Positions 8,651-17,598 of a stretch of 64,000 nt of DNA are shown one piece after another. Origin of the DNA: Pseudogemmatithrix spongiicola (GTDB taxonomy: Bacteria > Gemmatimonadota > Gemmatimonadetes > Gemmatimonadales > Gemmatimonadaceae); the NCBI RefSeq assembly GCF_030623445.1, contig NZ_CP130613.1, forward strand, positions 2,976,001 to 3,040,000. Reading direction: 5' to 3'. The position numbers and the translations under genes are program-made. The stretch's first letter is position 1, and each line of letters begins with the position of its first letter. The notes under the pieces were generated by a model, which worked only from the letters and a program-made list of their open reading frames with translations, was not told the origin of the DNA and did no database searches.

Positions 8651-8665
8651 TGAGAATTGTTCTCA
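8651..8665 (-). promoter_or_regulatory. Fur-box-like palindrome upstream of the HmuY operon
   Basis: TGAGAA TTG TTCTCA is a perfect 6-bp inverted repeat with a 3-nt centre, ending 17 nt before the HmuY start codon. It resembles the core of bacterial iron boxes (TGAGAATnATTCTCA-like). It lies just downstream of the predicted promoter, where a bound repressor would block transcription. Confidence 0.55.
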
Positions 8666-8685
8666 AATGCTTGTACGAGCGAAGT

Positions 8686-8715
8686 AGTCTATCGCCGCAA
8701 TTCCGACTAAGTCAA
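8686..8715 (-). promoter_or_regulatory. Sigma-70-type promoter for the HmuY operon
   Basis: Reading the minus strand, TTGACT (8715-8710) and TAGACT (8691-8686) are separated by 18 nt. Predicted transcription would start near 8680, upstream of the Fur-like palindrome and the start codon at 8634. The surrounding gap is AT-richer than the genes. Confidence 0.5.
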
Positions 8716-8757
8716 TAGGGATTCTATCACGAGACGATGACAGACCCACGAAGCACA

Positions 8758-8790
8758 GCGCGGCGGTGAGCCCCGAGCTCACCGCCGCGC
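8758..8790 (-). terminator. Strong hairpin downstream of the DHS-like gene
   Basis: GCGCGGCGGTGAG (8758-8770) and CTCACCGCCGCGC (8778-8790) form a perfect 13-bp stem with a 7-nt loop, 24 nt past the stop codon of the gene ending at 8815. No U-tract follows, so it is a terminator-like hairpin rather than a textbook intrinsic terminator. Confidence 0.5.
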
Positions 8791-8814
8791 CTCGCCCTGC
8801 CTGTTCGAACGCGA

Positions 8815-10056
8815 CTACTTGTTCGCCGCCTCGAACTCCCGACGCAGCCGCGCCATCAACTCGTCGCGACGGTCATACAGCCGCTTCAGCTTGCGCGGCT
8901 TCTTCTTGCCCAGCGCGTACGACGTCAACACCGGCAACGCGATCGTCGAATCCAGGTAGCACACCACCGCATCCGGCAACTTGTCCGGATCGATCTTGCC
9001 CCAGCTCACCGCTTCGGCCGGCGTCGCGCCGCTCAGGCCACCGGTGTCCGGCCGCGCGTCCGTCACCTGCAGGAAGTAATCATGTCCGCGCTCGTCGATG
9101 CCGAGCACTTCCTGGATCTGCGGTTCCGTCTGCAGCGCGAAGTTCTTCGGGCTGCCGCCGCCCATGATGCAGATCGCGCTCTCGCCGTTGCGCTTCGCAT
9201 GCAGCACGATCGACGCCGTCTCGTTCACGTCCCTGTTCGGATCGATCACGCAAGTGCCGCCTTCCAGCGCCAAGGCCGCCACGTTCATGCCGATGCTCGA
9301 GTCGCCCGGGCTCGACGTGTAGATCGGCACCCCGCAGCGGTACGCCGCCGCGAGCAGCGACTTCTGCGGGATACCCAAGGCCTTCTCGCGCTCGACGAGA
9401 TACTTGCCGCAGAGATGGTGGAACTCCGCGCTCGACATCGTGCGCTGGAACTCCGGCGCACGGATCACCTTGCGGAAGAACGCGTCCGTCGAGAGCAGCA
9501 CGTCGTAGTCGAAGAACACGTCGTAGATGCGCACCACGCCTTCCTCGCGCAGCACGGTGTCTGACGTCTGCGGATCGCCGCGGTGCATCGAGAGGCCGAG
9601 GCCGAAGTGCGTGTCGTGGTAGAGGTTCGCACCCGTGGAGATGATCCAGTCCACGAAGCCCGCCTCGATGAGCGGGATGATGCTGCTCATGCCCAGTCCG
9701 GCCGGCGTCAGCGCGCCCGTGAGCGTGAGGCCCACGGTGCACTTCGGGGTCAGCATCTTCTCCGTGAAGAGCTGGCAGGCTTCGCGCAGGCGCCCGGAGT
9801 TGTAGCTCTGGAAGCACTGCTCCACGAGCTGCACCACCGTCTCCGTGCCGTCGATCTTGCGCGGATCGATCTTGCGGCCGCGCAGGAACGGGCTCGCCGC
9901 CTTCGTGATCACCTTCTTGGCGCCCTTCGCCTCGCGCTGCTCGGCCGCCTTCTTCTGCGAGCTCTTGTTGCCCGCCGCACTCGCGCGCTGCGCCTTGCCG
10001 TCTCCATGACGCGACGCCTTGAACCCACCGCGCGCGCGATCCTCACCCTTCGCCAT
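8815..10056 (-). CDS. Deoxyhypusine synthase-like (polyamine aminobutyl transferase) protein
   Basis: 413-residue DHS-fold enzyme. Such enzymes use NAD and spermidine to transfer an aminobutyl group; eukaryotic and archaeal DHS modifies eIF5A, while bacterial relatives act on other acceptors (for example as homospermidine synthase). The catalytic-lysine region reads GGGSPKNF (K304) and the C-terminal signature EAVSWGKI is intact. Residues 1-50 form a Lys/Ala/Arg-rich basic tail outside the usual fold. The first ATG lies inside the 3' end of the upstream LOG-like gene (14-nt overlap), so expression is coupled. The substrate here is unknown; bacteria lack eIF5A. Confidence 0.82.
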   Translation of the reverse strand: MAKGEDRARGGFKASRHGDGKAQRASAAGNKSSQKKAAEQREAKGAKKVITKAASPFLRGRKIDPRKIDGTETVVQLVEQCFQSYNSGRLREACQLFTEKMLTPKCTVGLTLTGALTPAGLGMSSIIPLIEAGFVDWIISTGANLYHDTHFGLGLSMHRGDPQTSDTVLREEGVVRIYDVFFDYDVLLSTDAFFRKVIRAPEFQRTMSSAEFHHLCGKYLVEREKALGIPQKSLLAAAYRCGVPIYTSSPGDSSIGMNVAALALEGGTCVIDPNRDVNETASIVLHAKRNGESAICIMGGGSPKNFALQTEPQIQEVLGIDERGHDYFLQVTDARPDTGGLSGATPAEAVSWGKIDPDKLPDAVVCYLDSTIALPVLTSYALGKKKPRKLKRLYDRRDELMARLRREFEAANK

Positions 10057-11008
10057 TGGCTTCCCTTGCCCGCTTGCGGGCCGTCTTGAGCTGCAGTTGA
10101 TACGCCTCTTCCACCACCCGCGCCGCCTCCGCGGGATCGTCCGTCACCACCATCAGGTCCATGTCGCCCGGCGAGATCTTCCGCTCCGCCAACACGCGCG
10201 ACCGGATCCAACGCACCAAGCCCGCCCAGTAGTGCGTGCCGAACAGCACCACCGGGAATTGCGAGATCTTCCCGGTCTGGATCAGCGTCAGCGCCTCGAA
10301 CATCTCGTCGAAGGTGCCGAAACCACCCGGGAAGATGATGAACGCACTCGAATACTTGATGAACATCGTCTTGCGCACCGCGAAGTACCGGAAGCTCACC
10401 AGGGTATCGACGTACGGATTCGCCCCCTGCTCGAACGGCAACTCGATGTTGCAGCCGAAGCTCGGCGCGCCCGCGAGCTTCGCGCCCTTGTTCGCCGCTT
10501 CCATGATGCCCGGGCCCGCACCGGTAAGGATGCTGAAGCCTTGCGTCCCGAGGATCCGCGCCACCTCGACGGCCGCGAGATACTGCGGATCGTCGGGATG
10601 CGTGCGCGCCGAGCCGAAGATGCTGACGCCCTTCTCGATGCCGGCGAGCTTGTCGAAGCCTTCGACGAACTCCGCCTGGATGCGCATGACGCGCCACGGA
10701 TCCGTCGTGCGGAAGTCGCTCTTGGGGCCGCCGTACTGGAGGAGCTTCGCGTCCTCGGTCAGTGCCCAGGAGAAGTCGCCGATCGAATCGTCGGTCGCCG
10801 CGCGCGGCAGCACCTCGTCCTTCATGACCGGAAACTGCCCACTCGCCCGCATGCCTTCGTCCATGCGGTCCTTGAGGCCTTGGAGACTCTCGCGCGCCGC
10901 GGCGTCCAGGCGCGCGGGGTCGGCCTTCTTGCCCGACGCGGTGCGCGCCGGCTTGGGCTTCGTCGCCTTGGCCGGCGACGTGGACTTGGGAGTTTTCTTG
11001 GCTGCCAT
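10043..11008 (-). CDS. LOG-family protein (TIGR00730-type, PGGxGT motif)
   Basis: 321-residue LOG (Lonely guy) Rossmann-fold protein. Known members hydrolyse nucleoside 5'-monophosphates such as cytokinin ribotides, or inosine/AMP-type substrates. Seen here: GSAR at 132-135, [14 protein letters not shown] at 163-176, and the signature PGGFGTFDE at 227-235. The usual LOG domain is about 180-200 residues; this protein has a long N-terminal part, of which residues 1-45 are Lys/Ala/Pro-rich and probably disordered. First gene of a two-gene unit with the DHS-like enzyme (14-nt overlap). Confidence 0.85.
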   Translation of the reverse strand: MAAKKTPKSTSPAKATKPKPARTASGKKADPARLDAAARESLQGLKDRMDEGMRASGQFPVMKDEVLPRAATDDSIGDFSWALTEDAKLLQYGGPKSDFRTTDPWRVMRIQAEFVEGFDKLAGIEKGVSIFGSARTHPDDPQYLAAVEVARILGTQGFSILTGAGPGIMEAANKGAKLAGAPSFGCNIELPFEQGANPYVDTLVSFRYFAVRKTMFIKYSSAFIIFPGGFGTFDEMFEALTLIQTGKISQFPVVLFGTHYWAGLVRWIRSRVLAERKISPGDMDLMVVTDDPAEAARVVEEAYQLQLKTARKRAREANGEG

Positions 11009-11059
11009 CGTCCGTGAAGTTTACGTTCCCGCACCCGCTCCTGCGACTGCCGCGCTCCC

Positions 11060-12463
11060 GTGACCCTCGTCATCCTCGTCGCCGACGGCGCCCGTCCCGA
11101 CACGCTGTTCGGCGCCATCGACGCCGGCGAGCTCCCCGCGCTCGCTGGCCTGCGCGCGCGCGGCACGGCGCTGACGCTCACGAGCGTCTTTCCCTCGGTC
11201 ACGGGCAGCGCGTACACGCCCTTCCTCATGGGCCTGCACCCCGGCCGCGCCGGCCTGCCCGGCCTCCGCTGGTACGACCGCGAACGACGCCACACGCTGT
11301 GGCCCGCGCATGCCCGCAGCTACGTCGGGCTCGGCGGCATGCGCGCCGACAAGGACCTCACGCGCGAGCACCGCACGCTCTTCGAGCACGAACCGCGCGC
11401 GATCGGCGGCTTCACGTACGTCGGGCGCGGCCTCTCCACGCGGCAGCGCATCGGTACGGGGTGGGCCTTCGGCGCGCGCATGGCGTGGACGCACTTCCGC
11501 GGCGACCTCGACGGCTGGATGCGCTTCGATCGCTGGCTCGGCGAGGAGTTCGTGCGGCGCATCGTCGCGCAGCGCCCGCGCGTGGCGTTCCTTGCGCATC
11601 CGGGCATCGACAAGATGTCCCATCGCTTCGGGCACGGGCATCCACGCGTGCTCGAGGCCATGCGCACGGTGGACCACACGGTGCGGACGCTCGAAGCGGC
11701 GTTCGCGCGCGAGGGCCGCGCCGGGGAACTGGAGATCTGGATCGTCAGCGATCACGGGCACGCGCCGGTGCCGCAGCACGAAGACCTCGCGGGCACGATT
11801 GCGTCATGGGGACACGCCGTGCGCGCGCATCCCTGGGTCATCGGCGGCGACGACGTCGCCGTCATGGTCAGCGGCAATGCGATGGCGCATCTCTATCTCG
11901 AGCTGGGGCGTCGACGGCGCGCCGTCTGGCCCGCGCTTCGCGATCGCTGGCAGCCCTTCCTTGAGCGATTGCTCGACTTACCAGCCGTTGACCTCGCGCT
12001 GCTGCCTATGGGCGACGCACGCGTCCGCGTTCACTCACGCGCACGCGGCAGCGCCGACCTGTTCACCGCCGGCGATGGGACGTTCTCTTACCGCCGCGAC
12101 AGCGGTGATCCGCTCGGACTGGGACAAGACCTGCTCGGGCTCGACGAGACCGCAGCCTGGGAACGCACACGCGAGAGCGAGTACCCCGATGCGATCGTGC
12201 AGGCCTGCGCCATCGCCGCGGCCCCGCGCGCCGGCGACATCATCCTCTCCGCGGCTCCCGGCTGGGACTTCCGCTCGCGCTACGAGCCCGTGCTGCACAC
12301 GTCAGGGCACGGCGCGATGCAGCGCGATCATCTGCTCGTCCCGTTCATCAGTTCGCGACCGATGGCAGGCGCGCTGCGGCGCACCGTGGACCTCTTCCCT
12401 ACCGCGCTCACGACGCTGGGACTCCCGGTGCCGCGAGGGCTCGACGGCAAGTCCGCGCGCTGA
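11060..12463 (+). CDS. Alkaline-phosphatase-superfamily type I phosphodiesterase
   Basis: 467-residue metal-dependent phosphodiesterase/nucleotide pyrophosphatase-like protein. N-terminal VILVADGARPD carries the first metal aspartate. A nucleophile-like Ser/Thr lies in SVFPSVTGSAYTPFLMG, and HPGIDKMSHRFGHGHP and SDHGHAPV supply the remaining Asp/His metal ligands. The final ligand is probably in HTSGHGAM. No signal peptide is seen, so it is probably cytosolic. It starts at GTG 11060 and is convergent with the acyltransferase gene that follows. Substrate unknown. Confidence 0.8.
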   Translation: MTLVILVADGARPDTLFGAIDAGELPALAGLRARGTALTLTSVFPSVTGSAYTPFLMGLHPGRAGLPGLRWYDRERRHTLWPAHARSYVGLGGMRADKDLTREHRTLFEHEPRAIGGFTYVGRGLSTRQRIGTGWAFGARMAWTHFRGDLDGWMRFDRWLGEEFVRRIVAQRPRVAFLAHPGIDKMSHRFGHGHPRVLEAMRTVDHTVRTLEAAFAREGRAGELEIWIVSDHGHAPVPQHEDLAGTIASWGHAVRAHPWVIGGDDVAVMVSGNAMAHLYLELGRRRRAVWPALRDRWQPFLERLLDLPAVDLALLPMGDARVRVHSRARGSADLFTAGDGTFSYRRDSGDPLGLGQDLLGLDETAAWERTRESEYPDAIVQACAIAAAPRAGDIILSAAPGWDFRSRYEPVLHTSGHGAMQRDHLLVPFISSRPMAGALRRTVDLFPTALTTLGLPVPRGLDGKSAR

Positions 12464-12481
12464 CCGCGCGCGCGACCCGGG

Positions 12482-13804
12482 TCAGGACGCCGACGGGACG
12501 GTGCGGGCGAGCAACTGCTGCAAGCGCTGCGCGAGGTCGCGCTGCCGCTCGCGCATCGGGGCGAGCCGCCGCGCGTTGAAGCGCCGCAGGAAGTAGCGCC
12601 GCACCGCCGTCCACATGGCCTGCCGACGCTCGCCCACCGCCAGCGCCGCGAAGGCCCAGACCGGCTGCAGCATGGCGCTGAGCAGCCCAGCCATCCAGCC
12701 ATACGCGAGTCCGATGGCGAGCGACGTCAGCGCAATCCACAGGGGGAAGGCGACGCCACCGACGAGGACGCGATGCGTCACCACCGTGTCGTCACCTTCG
12801 AGGCGCGCCGTGTAGGCGGCCGCGGCGACGGTGATGCGCTTCGGGATCCAGAAGAACACGCCGCCCAGCAGCGAGATCGGCAGCAGCGGCAGCAGCGGCA
12901 GCCGGCCCAACGCCCAGCGCAGCGCCGCGGACAACGGAACGTCGCTGCGCAGCGTCTCCGGCGTGAGCCCGAGCCGATGCAGCGCACGCCCGTGCGCCTT
13001 GAGGGCCAGCGCGACGTCCCGCCAATCGTTCGCACCGCCGTCACGCAGCGCCTGCAGCGCTTCGGTAGTGATGCGCAGCCGCTCGACCTCCGCTGCCGGC
13101 GAGGCGTCCGCCCCGAACTCCGCACGCCACACCGCCTCGGCCGTGCGGACCACGGGCTCGTCCTCCCAGCGCTCGAGGTTCACCGACACCGCGCGCATCG
13201 CCTGCTCGATTCGCTCCGTGAGTTCGCGCACCGCCGATCGGTTCGTGGCTTCGGACACGAGATCGTGCCAACGGAACGACTCGCCGACGATCACATGCGC
13301 TTCGGAGCGGAAGGTGTCGCGATCGCGGAACACGAGACCCATGGCCACGATCGGGAAGTCCGTGCCCCGCTGCTGCGCCGCGCCAAGGGCGATGCGCGCC
13401 GCACCCGTCTTCAGCGGCGCCAAGCGAGACATCGAGTGCGAGATGCCCTCGGGAAAGATTCCGACCACGTCGCCCTTCGCGAGCACCGCGTGCACGTCGC
13501 GGAAGGAATCGAGGTTCTGCGACATCTTGCCCGGGTCGTCCTGCTGCCGGTACACCGGCACCGACCCCACGCCCTTGATGAGCCAGCCGATAAGCGGATG
13601 CGAGAACAGCGGCGACTTCGCCATGAATCGCACCTTCCGCCCGGCCATCGCCGCCACCAGCGCCGGATCCACCAGCGAGTTGTTGTGGTTCGCCACGATC
13701 AGCACCGGCCCGTCGGACGGCAGGCGCGCACCCGCCACCGTCACGCGATAGTACGAGCGGACGGCGAGCTCGGAAATGAGCGGCATCGCGCGGTAGAGCC
13801 ACAT
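12482..13804 (-). CDS. PlsC-like glycerolipid acyltransferase, membrane-bound
   Basis: 440-residue acyltransferase for phospholipid synthesis (glycerol-3-phosphate or lysophosphatidate acyl transfer). Motif I is NHNNSLVDP, the H(x5)D variant found in Sct1/Gpt2-like and related bacterial enzymes. Motif III is FPEGISHSMSRLAPLKTGAA. The C-terminal half has two hydrophobic pairs (LPLLPLLPISLLGGVFFWIP; a second around residues 355-395) that should anchor it in the inner membrane. Its ATG overlaps the region of the divergent small gene at 13902. Confidence 0.82.
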   Translation of the reverse strand: MWLYRAMPLISELAVRSYYRVTVAGARLPSDGPVLIVANHNNSLVDPALVAAMAGRKVRFMAKSPLFSHPLIGWLIKGVGSVPVYRQQDDPGKMSQNLDSFRDVHAVLAKGDVVGIFPEGISHSMSRLAPLKTGAARIALGAAQQRGTDFPIVAMGLVFRDRDTFRSEAHVIVGESFRWHDLVSEATNRSAVRELTERIEQAMRAVSVNLERWEDEPVVRTAEAVWRAEFGADASPAAEVERLRITTEALQALRDGGANDWRDVALALKAHGRALHRLGLTPETLRSDVPLSAALRWALGRLPLLPLLPISLLGGVFFWIPKRITVAAAAYTARLEGDDTVVTHRVLVGGVAFPLWIALTSLAIGLAYGWMAGLLSAMLQPVWAFAALAVGERRQAMWTAVRRYFLRRFNARRLAPMRERQRDLAQRLQQLLARTVPSAS

Positions 13805-13901
13805 GGCGCGGGAAGATACGGGGAATCTCGCGGGAGCGGCACTCGAGCCTGGTGCGGGGCCGCAGCCCGCCCAGTCGCAGGGTCCGGCCTATATTCAAGG
13901 C

Positions 13902-14144
13902 GTGCTCGGCCTCGTTCTCGCCCTCATCCCGCGCGCCCTGGTGAGCCCGCGCACCGCCCGGGCCTTGCTCGTCGTTGCCTGGCGCTTCCGCCGCAATCGC
14001 TGGTACCTGCGATTTCCGTTCCTGCCGCTGCCGGCCCGCGATTATGTGCGCTGGCGGATGTACACGGCCTACGGTGACTACGACGCGATTCCGCCCGTCG
14101 AGGATGTGATCCGCTATGCGCGCTGGGCCGCGCGCTTCCCGTGA
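13902..14144 (+). CDS. Small conserved-looking protein of unknown function
   Basis: About 80 residues if started at GTG 13902; a longer frame from ATG 13803 would run antisense into the acyltransferase start and contains low-complexity Gly/Ala/Pro, so I prefer the short form. It has a hydrophobic N-terminus (GLVLALIPRALVS), a basic/aromatic middle (RFRRNRWYLRFPFLPLPARD) and an acidic-aromatic C-terminus (YTAYGDYDAIPPVEDVIRY). Likely a small membrane-associated protein. I do not recognise a named family. It precedes queG in the same direction by about 50 nt. Confidence 0.55.
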   Translation: MLGLVLALIPRALVSPRTARALLVVAWRFRRNRWYLRFPFLPLPARDYVRWRMYTAYGDYDAIPPVEDVIRYARWAARFP

Positions 14145-14195
14145 GCGCGTGACGGCCCTGCGCCGCGCGTCCCGGCGCGCCGGTGATCGCGCGTT

Positions 14196-15131
14196 ATGAC
14201 GGCCTTCGAACAGCGCCTCAAGGCGCAGGCCCTCGGACTCGGCTTCGATCTCGCCGGCATCGCCCGGCTGGGACCCGTCACGACGCACGCGGCCTTCGCC
14301 GACTGGCTCGCGCAGGGATACCACGGCGAGATGGACTACCTGCAACGCGGCGCCGAGCTGCGCGCCGACACCACCCGCCCCGAACCCGGGATGCACAGCG
14401 CCGTGGTCGTCGCGCTCGACTACGGCGGCAAGCAACCCGACGGGCCTGTCGCGCGCTACGCCCGCGGTGACGACTACCATCGTCTGATGTGGGACCGCCT
14501 CGATGCACTGCTCGCGTGGGTCAAGCGCGAACGCGGTGATGACGTGCGCGGCCGCAGCTACGTCGACACCGGACCGATCCTCGAACGCGAGCTCGCGCGC
14601 CAAGCCGGGCTTGGCTGGACCGGCAAGAACACCATGCTCATCAACCCGGAGCTCGGGTCGTTCTTCTTCATTGGCGCGCTCTTCCTTGACGCGGAGCTTG
14701 AGCCCGATGCGCCCTTCGAGGACGACCACTGCGGCACCTGCACGCGCTGCCTCGAGGCCTGCCCCACGCAGGCTTTCGTCGCCCCACGCGTGATGGACGC
14801 GCGCCGCTGCATCTCCTACCTCACGATCGAATCACGCAGCGCGATTCCCGAGGAGTTCCACGCCGCCCTCGGCGAGCACGTCTACGGCTGCGACATCTGC
14901 CAAGACGTCTGCCCGTGGAACGTGAAGTTCGCCCGCGCACTGCGCGAGCCGTCGTTTGCGGCCCGACCGGCGCTCGACGGGCGCAGCGCCAGCGAGCTCG
15001 CGACCTGGCTGCTTTCCCTCGACGACGCGACGTATCGCGATGCCTTCCGCGGCTCGGCGATGAAGCGCGCCAAGCTCAGCGGCTTGCAGCGGAACGCGGC
15101 GATCGTCTCGGCATCTCCGCGTCACGCCTGA
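14196..15131 (+). CDS. queG: Epoxyqueuosine reductase
   Basis: Catalyses the last step of queuosine synthesis, reducing epoxyqueuosine to queuosine at position 34 of tRNAs with GUN anticodons; cytosolic, cobalamin- and Fe-S-dependent. The 311-residue length is normal for forms lacking the C-terminal HEAT-like extension. Two 4Fe-4S motifs are visible, CGTCTRCLEACPTQAF and CDICQDVCPWN, as is the family segment YVDTGPILERELARQAGLGW with its catalytic Asp. The start is ATG 14196. The other queuosine genes are not in this window. Confidence 0.92.
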   Translation: MTAFEQRLKAQALGLGFDLAGIARLGPVTTHAAFADWLAQGYHGEMDYLQRGAELRADTTRPEPGMHSAVVVALDYGGKQPDGPVARYARGDDYHRLMWDRLDALLAWVKRERGDDVRGRSYVDTGPILERELARQAGLGWTGKNTMLINPELGSFFFIGALFLDAELEPDAPFEDDHCGTCTRCLEACPTQAFVAPRVMDARRCISYLTIESRSAIPEEFHAALGEHVYGCDICQDVCPWNVKFARALREPSFAARPALDGRSASELATWLLSLDDATYRDAFRGSAMKRAKLSGLQRNAAIVSASPRHA

Positions 15132-15142
15132 CGGACGCGCCC

Positions 15143-15898
15143 TCAGACCGTCGTGTATCCACCGTCCACGAGATAGTACCCGCCCGTCATGAACGAGGCC
15201 TCGTCGGACAGCAGGAACGCCACCAGCGCGGCGACTTCGTCCGACTTGCCGAGCCGGCCCAGGGGGTGCTTGGCGACCAGCGCCGTCCGGACGTTCTCGG
15301 GAAGCCCGCCGAGCAGCGGTGTCTCGATGTAGCCGGGCCCCACGCTGTTGATGCGCAGGCCCTGCGCCCCGTACTCGGCCGCCGCGTTGCGCGTGAGGCC
15401 GACCACGGCATGCTTCGACGCGGTGTAGGCGCTGTTGCCGAGAGCCGCCACGGAGCCATGGATCGACGCCATGTTCACGATCGCGCTCTGCGACGCGCCC
15501 GCCTTCAGCATGGCCGGAATCTGGTAGCGCATGCCGTACAGCACGCCGTTGAGATTGATGTCGATCACGCGCTGCCAGTCGGCAAGGTCCACGTCGCCGG
15601 TCGGCGCCGAGCGGCCTCCGATGCCGGCGTTGTTGACCGCGAAGTGCAGCGCGCCGAACGCGGCGACCGCCTGCGCCACCGCGCGCTCGTGGTCCCCGGC
15701 CTTGGCCGTGTCCTGCTGCAGGGCCAGCGCCGTGCCGCCGGCGGCGGCGATCTCTTTCGCGACGCGCTCGGCCGCTTCGAGCTTGATGTCGGTCAGCACG
15801 ACCTTTGCGCCGAGCGCAGCGAGCCGCTTGCCGATCGCCTCCCCGATCCCTGAGCCGCCGCCCGTGATGAGGGCGACCTTGTCTTTGATGCCACGCAT
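15143..15898 (-). CDS. Classical SDR-family oxidoreductase
   Basis: 251-residue NAD(P)-dependent dehydrogenase with all short-chain signatures: TGGGSGIG cofactor loop, NNAG, catalytic Ser in NMASIHG, YTASK (Tyr/Lys), and NSVGPGYIETP. An aspartate at the end of beta-2 (VVLTDIK) suggests NAD preference. Last gene of the minus-strand cluster that follows the MarR regulator (doxX, reductase, CatE-like dioxygenase, this gene), with a 57-nt gap from the dioxygenase gene. Possible role in aldehyde or quinol metabolism; substrate unknown. Confidence 0.85.
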   Translation of the reverse strand: MRGIKDKVALITGGGSGIGEAIGKRLAALGAKVVLTDIKLEAAERVAKEIAAAGGTALALQQDTAKAGDHERAVAQAVAAFGALHFAVNNAGIGGRSAPTGDVDLADWQRVIDINLNGVLYGMRYQIPAMLKAGASQSAIVNMASIHGSVAALGNSAYTASKHAVVGLTRNAAAEYGAQGLRINSVGPGYIETPLLGGLPENVRTALVAKHPLGRLGKSDEVAALVAFLLSDEASFMTGGYYLVDGGYTTV

Positions 15899-15955
15899 AG
15901 TGCCTCCGTCTGTTGTCCTGCGGTTTTCCGTCGGGCGATGAGGCGCCTTCGCAGA

Positions 15956-16894
15956 CTACTGTGCCGCGAGTCGCAGCTGTTGTCCCCACGGATCCTTCGT
16001 GATGCCATCTCCCGTCGACATGCGCATCACGGGGTAGCCCGCGCCTTCCAGGCTGGCGACCACAGCGGCGACGTCGTGCGTGGTCGGCACTTCGATCGTC
16101 CATTCCATCAGGCGCGCGTCGTCGTCGGTGGCCGGACGCGCATGCGGCCCCGCCCAGAGGTTCGTGCCGAGGTGATGGTGGTAGCCGCCAGCGCCGAGGA
16201 ACAGCGCGCCCGGATACCGCCACGTCATGCGGTCAAAGCCCAGGGCCTCGGAGTAGAACGCGCGCGTGCGCTCGAGATCGCCGACATGCAGATGTACGTG
16301 TCCCATGACCGTGCCGGCCGGCATGCCCGTCCACGGTTGCCCGCCCGCCGCCGCGACCAAGGCGCGGGCATCGACAGGATCGGTCGCGAGCATCAGTTCG
16401 CGCCCGATGCGCCGCCACGTGTCGCGCGGGCGATCGGCGTACACTTCGATCCCCAAGCCATCCGGATCGGTGAGGTAGAACGCCTCACTGACCAGGTGAT
16501 CGCCGGCACCGGCGCGCACGTTCATCTCCGCCAGATGCTGCACGAAGCGACCGAGCGCCGGACGGTCCGGCAAGAGGAGTGCAAAGTGATACAGCCCAAG
16601 CATGCCGCCGCGTGCCGGACGGATCCCCGGCTTCTCCTCGAGCGTCACGAGCACGCGCGCATCGCCCACGGCACCCAGCGCCGCCGTCGTCGCATCCCGC
16701 GCGACGACCTGCATGCCAAGCACTTCCTCATAGAAGGCGAGCGATCGCGGCAGGTTGGCGACCTGGAGCGTCACTCGGCCAAGGCGCGTCGCGTCCGGCA
16801 GGCGATATCCGCTCGGACGTTCGCCGTACGAGCCCGGCACTGCGGGTTCGGGCGTGGTGCGCGCGCCGAAGATGTCGTCTCTCGTGACTGCCAT
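15956..16894 (-). CDS. catE: CatE-like extradiol catechol dioxygenase (VOC superfamily)
   Basis: 312-residue two-domain vicinal-oxygen-chelate protein that closely follows the layout of Bacillus CatE, which cleaves catechol-type rings with iron and is induced by quinones. First domain: LGRVTLQVANLPRSLAFYEE and GLYHFALLLPDR. Centre: SEAFYLTDPDGLGIEVYADR. Second domain: GHVHLHVGDLERTRAFYSEA and GGYHHHLGTNLWAG. The His in GHVHLHV, the His cluster in GGYHHHLG and a C-terminal Glu (EWTIEVP) supply a plausible 2-His-1-Glu iron site. Together with DoxX (CatD-like) and a MarR regulator this resembles the catDE quinone-detoxification module. Confidence 0.8.
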   Translation of the reverse strand: MAVTRDDIFGARTTPEPAVPGSYGERPSGYRLPDATRLGRVTLQVANLPRSLAFYEEVLGMQVVARDATTAALGAVGDARVLVTLEEKPGIRPARGGMLGLYHFALLLPDRPALGRFVQHLAEMNVRAGAGDHLVSEAFYLTDPDGLGIEVYADRPRDTWRRIGRELMLATDPVDARALVAAAGGQPWTGMPAGTVMGHVHLHVGDLERTRAFYSEALGFDRMTWRYPGALFLGAGGYHHHLGTNLWAGPHARPATDDDARLMEWTIEVPTTHDVAAVVASLEGAGYPVMRMSTGDGITKDPWGQQLRLAAQ

Positions 16895-16960
16895 GGTCTG
16901 ATCCTCTTGCGGTGGTGGAGCGAACGTACGGGTTGCCCGCCGTCGCGGCGAGCGCGCGCC

Positions 16961-17596
16961 TCAGGCGGCGGGGCGCACGAGGCGCCACGCCGTCCCGAAG
17001 CCGGTGTTGAGCCGGAACTGCAGGGTGATGCCGAGCAGGGCCATCGCCTCGAGTTCGCGGGCGCGATCCAGCGCGCCCACGTCGATCGGTGTCAGGCCAC
17101 CGCTGGTCACGAACTCCGCGACCGTCGCCTTCGCCGCCTCGTCATCGCCGGCGATGAGCACGTCGAGCGTTTGGCCGGCCACCTGACCGGCGACCAGCGT
17201 GCCGGCGAAGGTCGTGTTGAACGCCTTCACCACCTTGGTGCCCCTCGGCAGCAGCGCACGAATCGTTTCGGCCGCCGACGTACCCGGCGCGGTCACGAGG
17301 CCGCTGTAGGTGTCGTTGAGCGGGTTCGAGATGTCGATCACGATCTTGCCGTCCAGGAGGGCGGCGTGCGCCTTCGCCAACGCGACGTTGCCTTCGAACG
17401 GCGTCGCGAGAATCACGAGGTCGCTTGCCGAGACCGCGTCGCGAAGCTCGCCGGCGACGGCGACGCCGAGCTCCTTGGCGAGCGCCTGCGCCTTCGCGCC
17501 GTCTTCGTCATGCAGGGTGACGCTGTGCTTGCCCGCAATGGCCCGGGTCGCGATGCCGCGCCCCATGTTGCCGGTGCCGATGATGAGAACACGCAT
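16961..17596 (-). CDS. NADPH-dependent F420 reductase-like protein
   Basis: 211-residue Rossmann protein of the NpdG / NADP-oxidoreductase coenzyme-F420-dependent family. It has the N-terminal dinucleotide motif GTGNMGRGIA and ATPFEGNV, IDISNPLN and VKAFNTTFAG, all typical of the family. In organisms without F420 such proteins are assumed to be NAD(P)H-dependent reductases of unknown substrate. Located between doxX (2-nt gap) and the catE-like gene in the MarR-controlled cluster, so a role in quinone or electrophile reduction is plausible. Confidence 0.78.
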   Translation of the reverse strand: MRVLIIGTGNMGRGIATRAIAGKHSVTLHDEDGAKAQALAKELGVAVAGELRDAVSASDLVILATPFEGNVALAKAHAALLDGKIVIDISNPLNDTYSGLVTAPGTSAAETIRALLPRGTKVVKAFNTTFAGTLVAGQVAGQTLDVLIAGDDEAAKATVAEFVTSGGLTPIDVGALDRARELEAMALLGITLQFRLNTGFGTAWRLVRPAA

Positions 17597-17598
17597 GG

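Noticed and set aside
12464-12481. Short palindrome between phosphodiesterase and acyltransferase genes
   Set aside because: Only about 6-bp arms in very GC-rich sequence; expected by chance.
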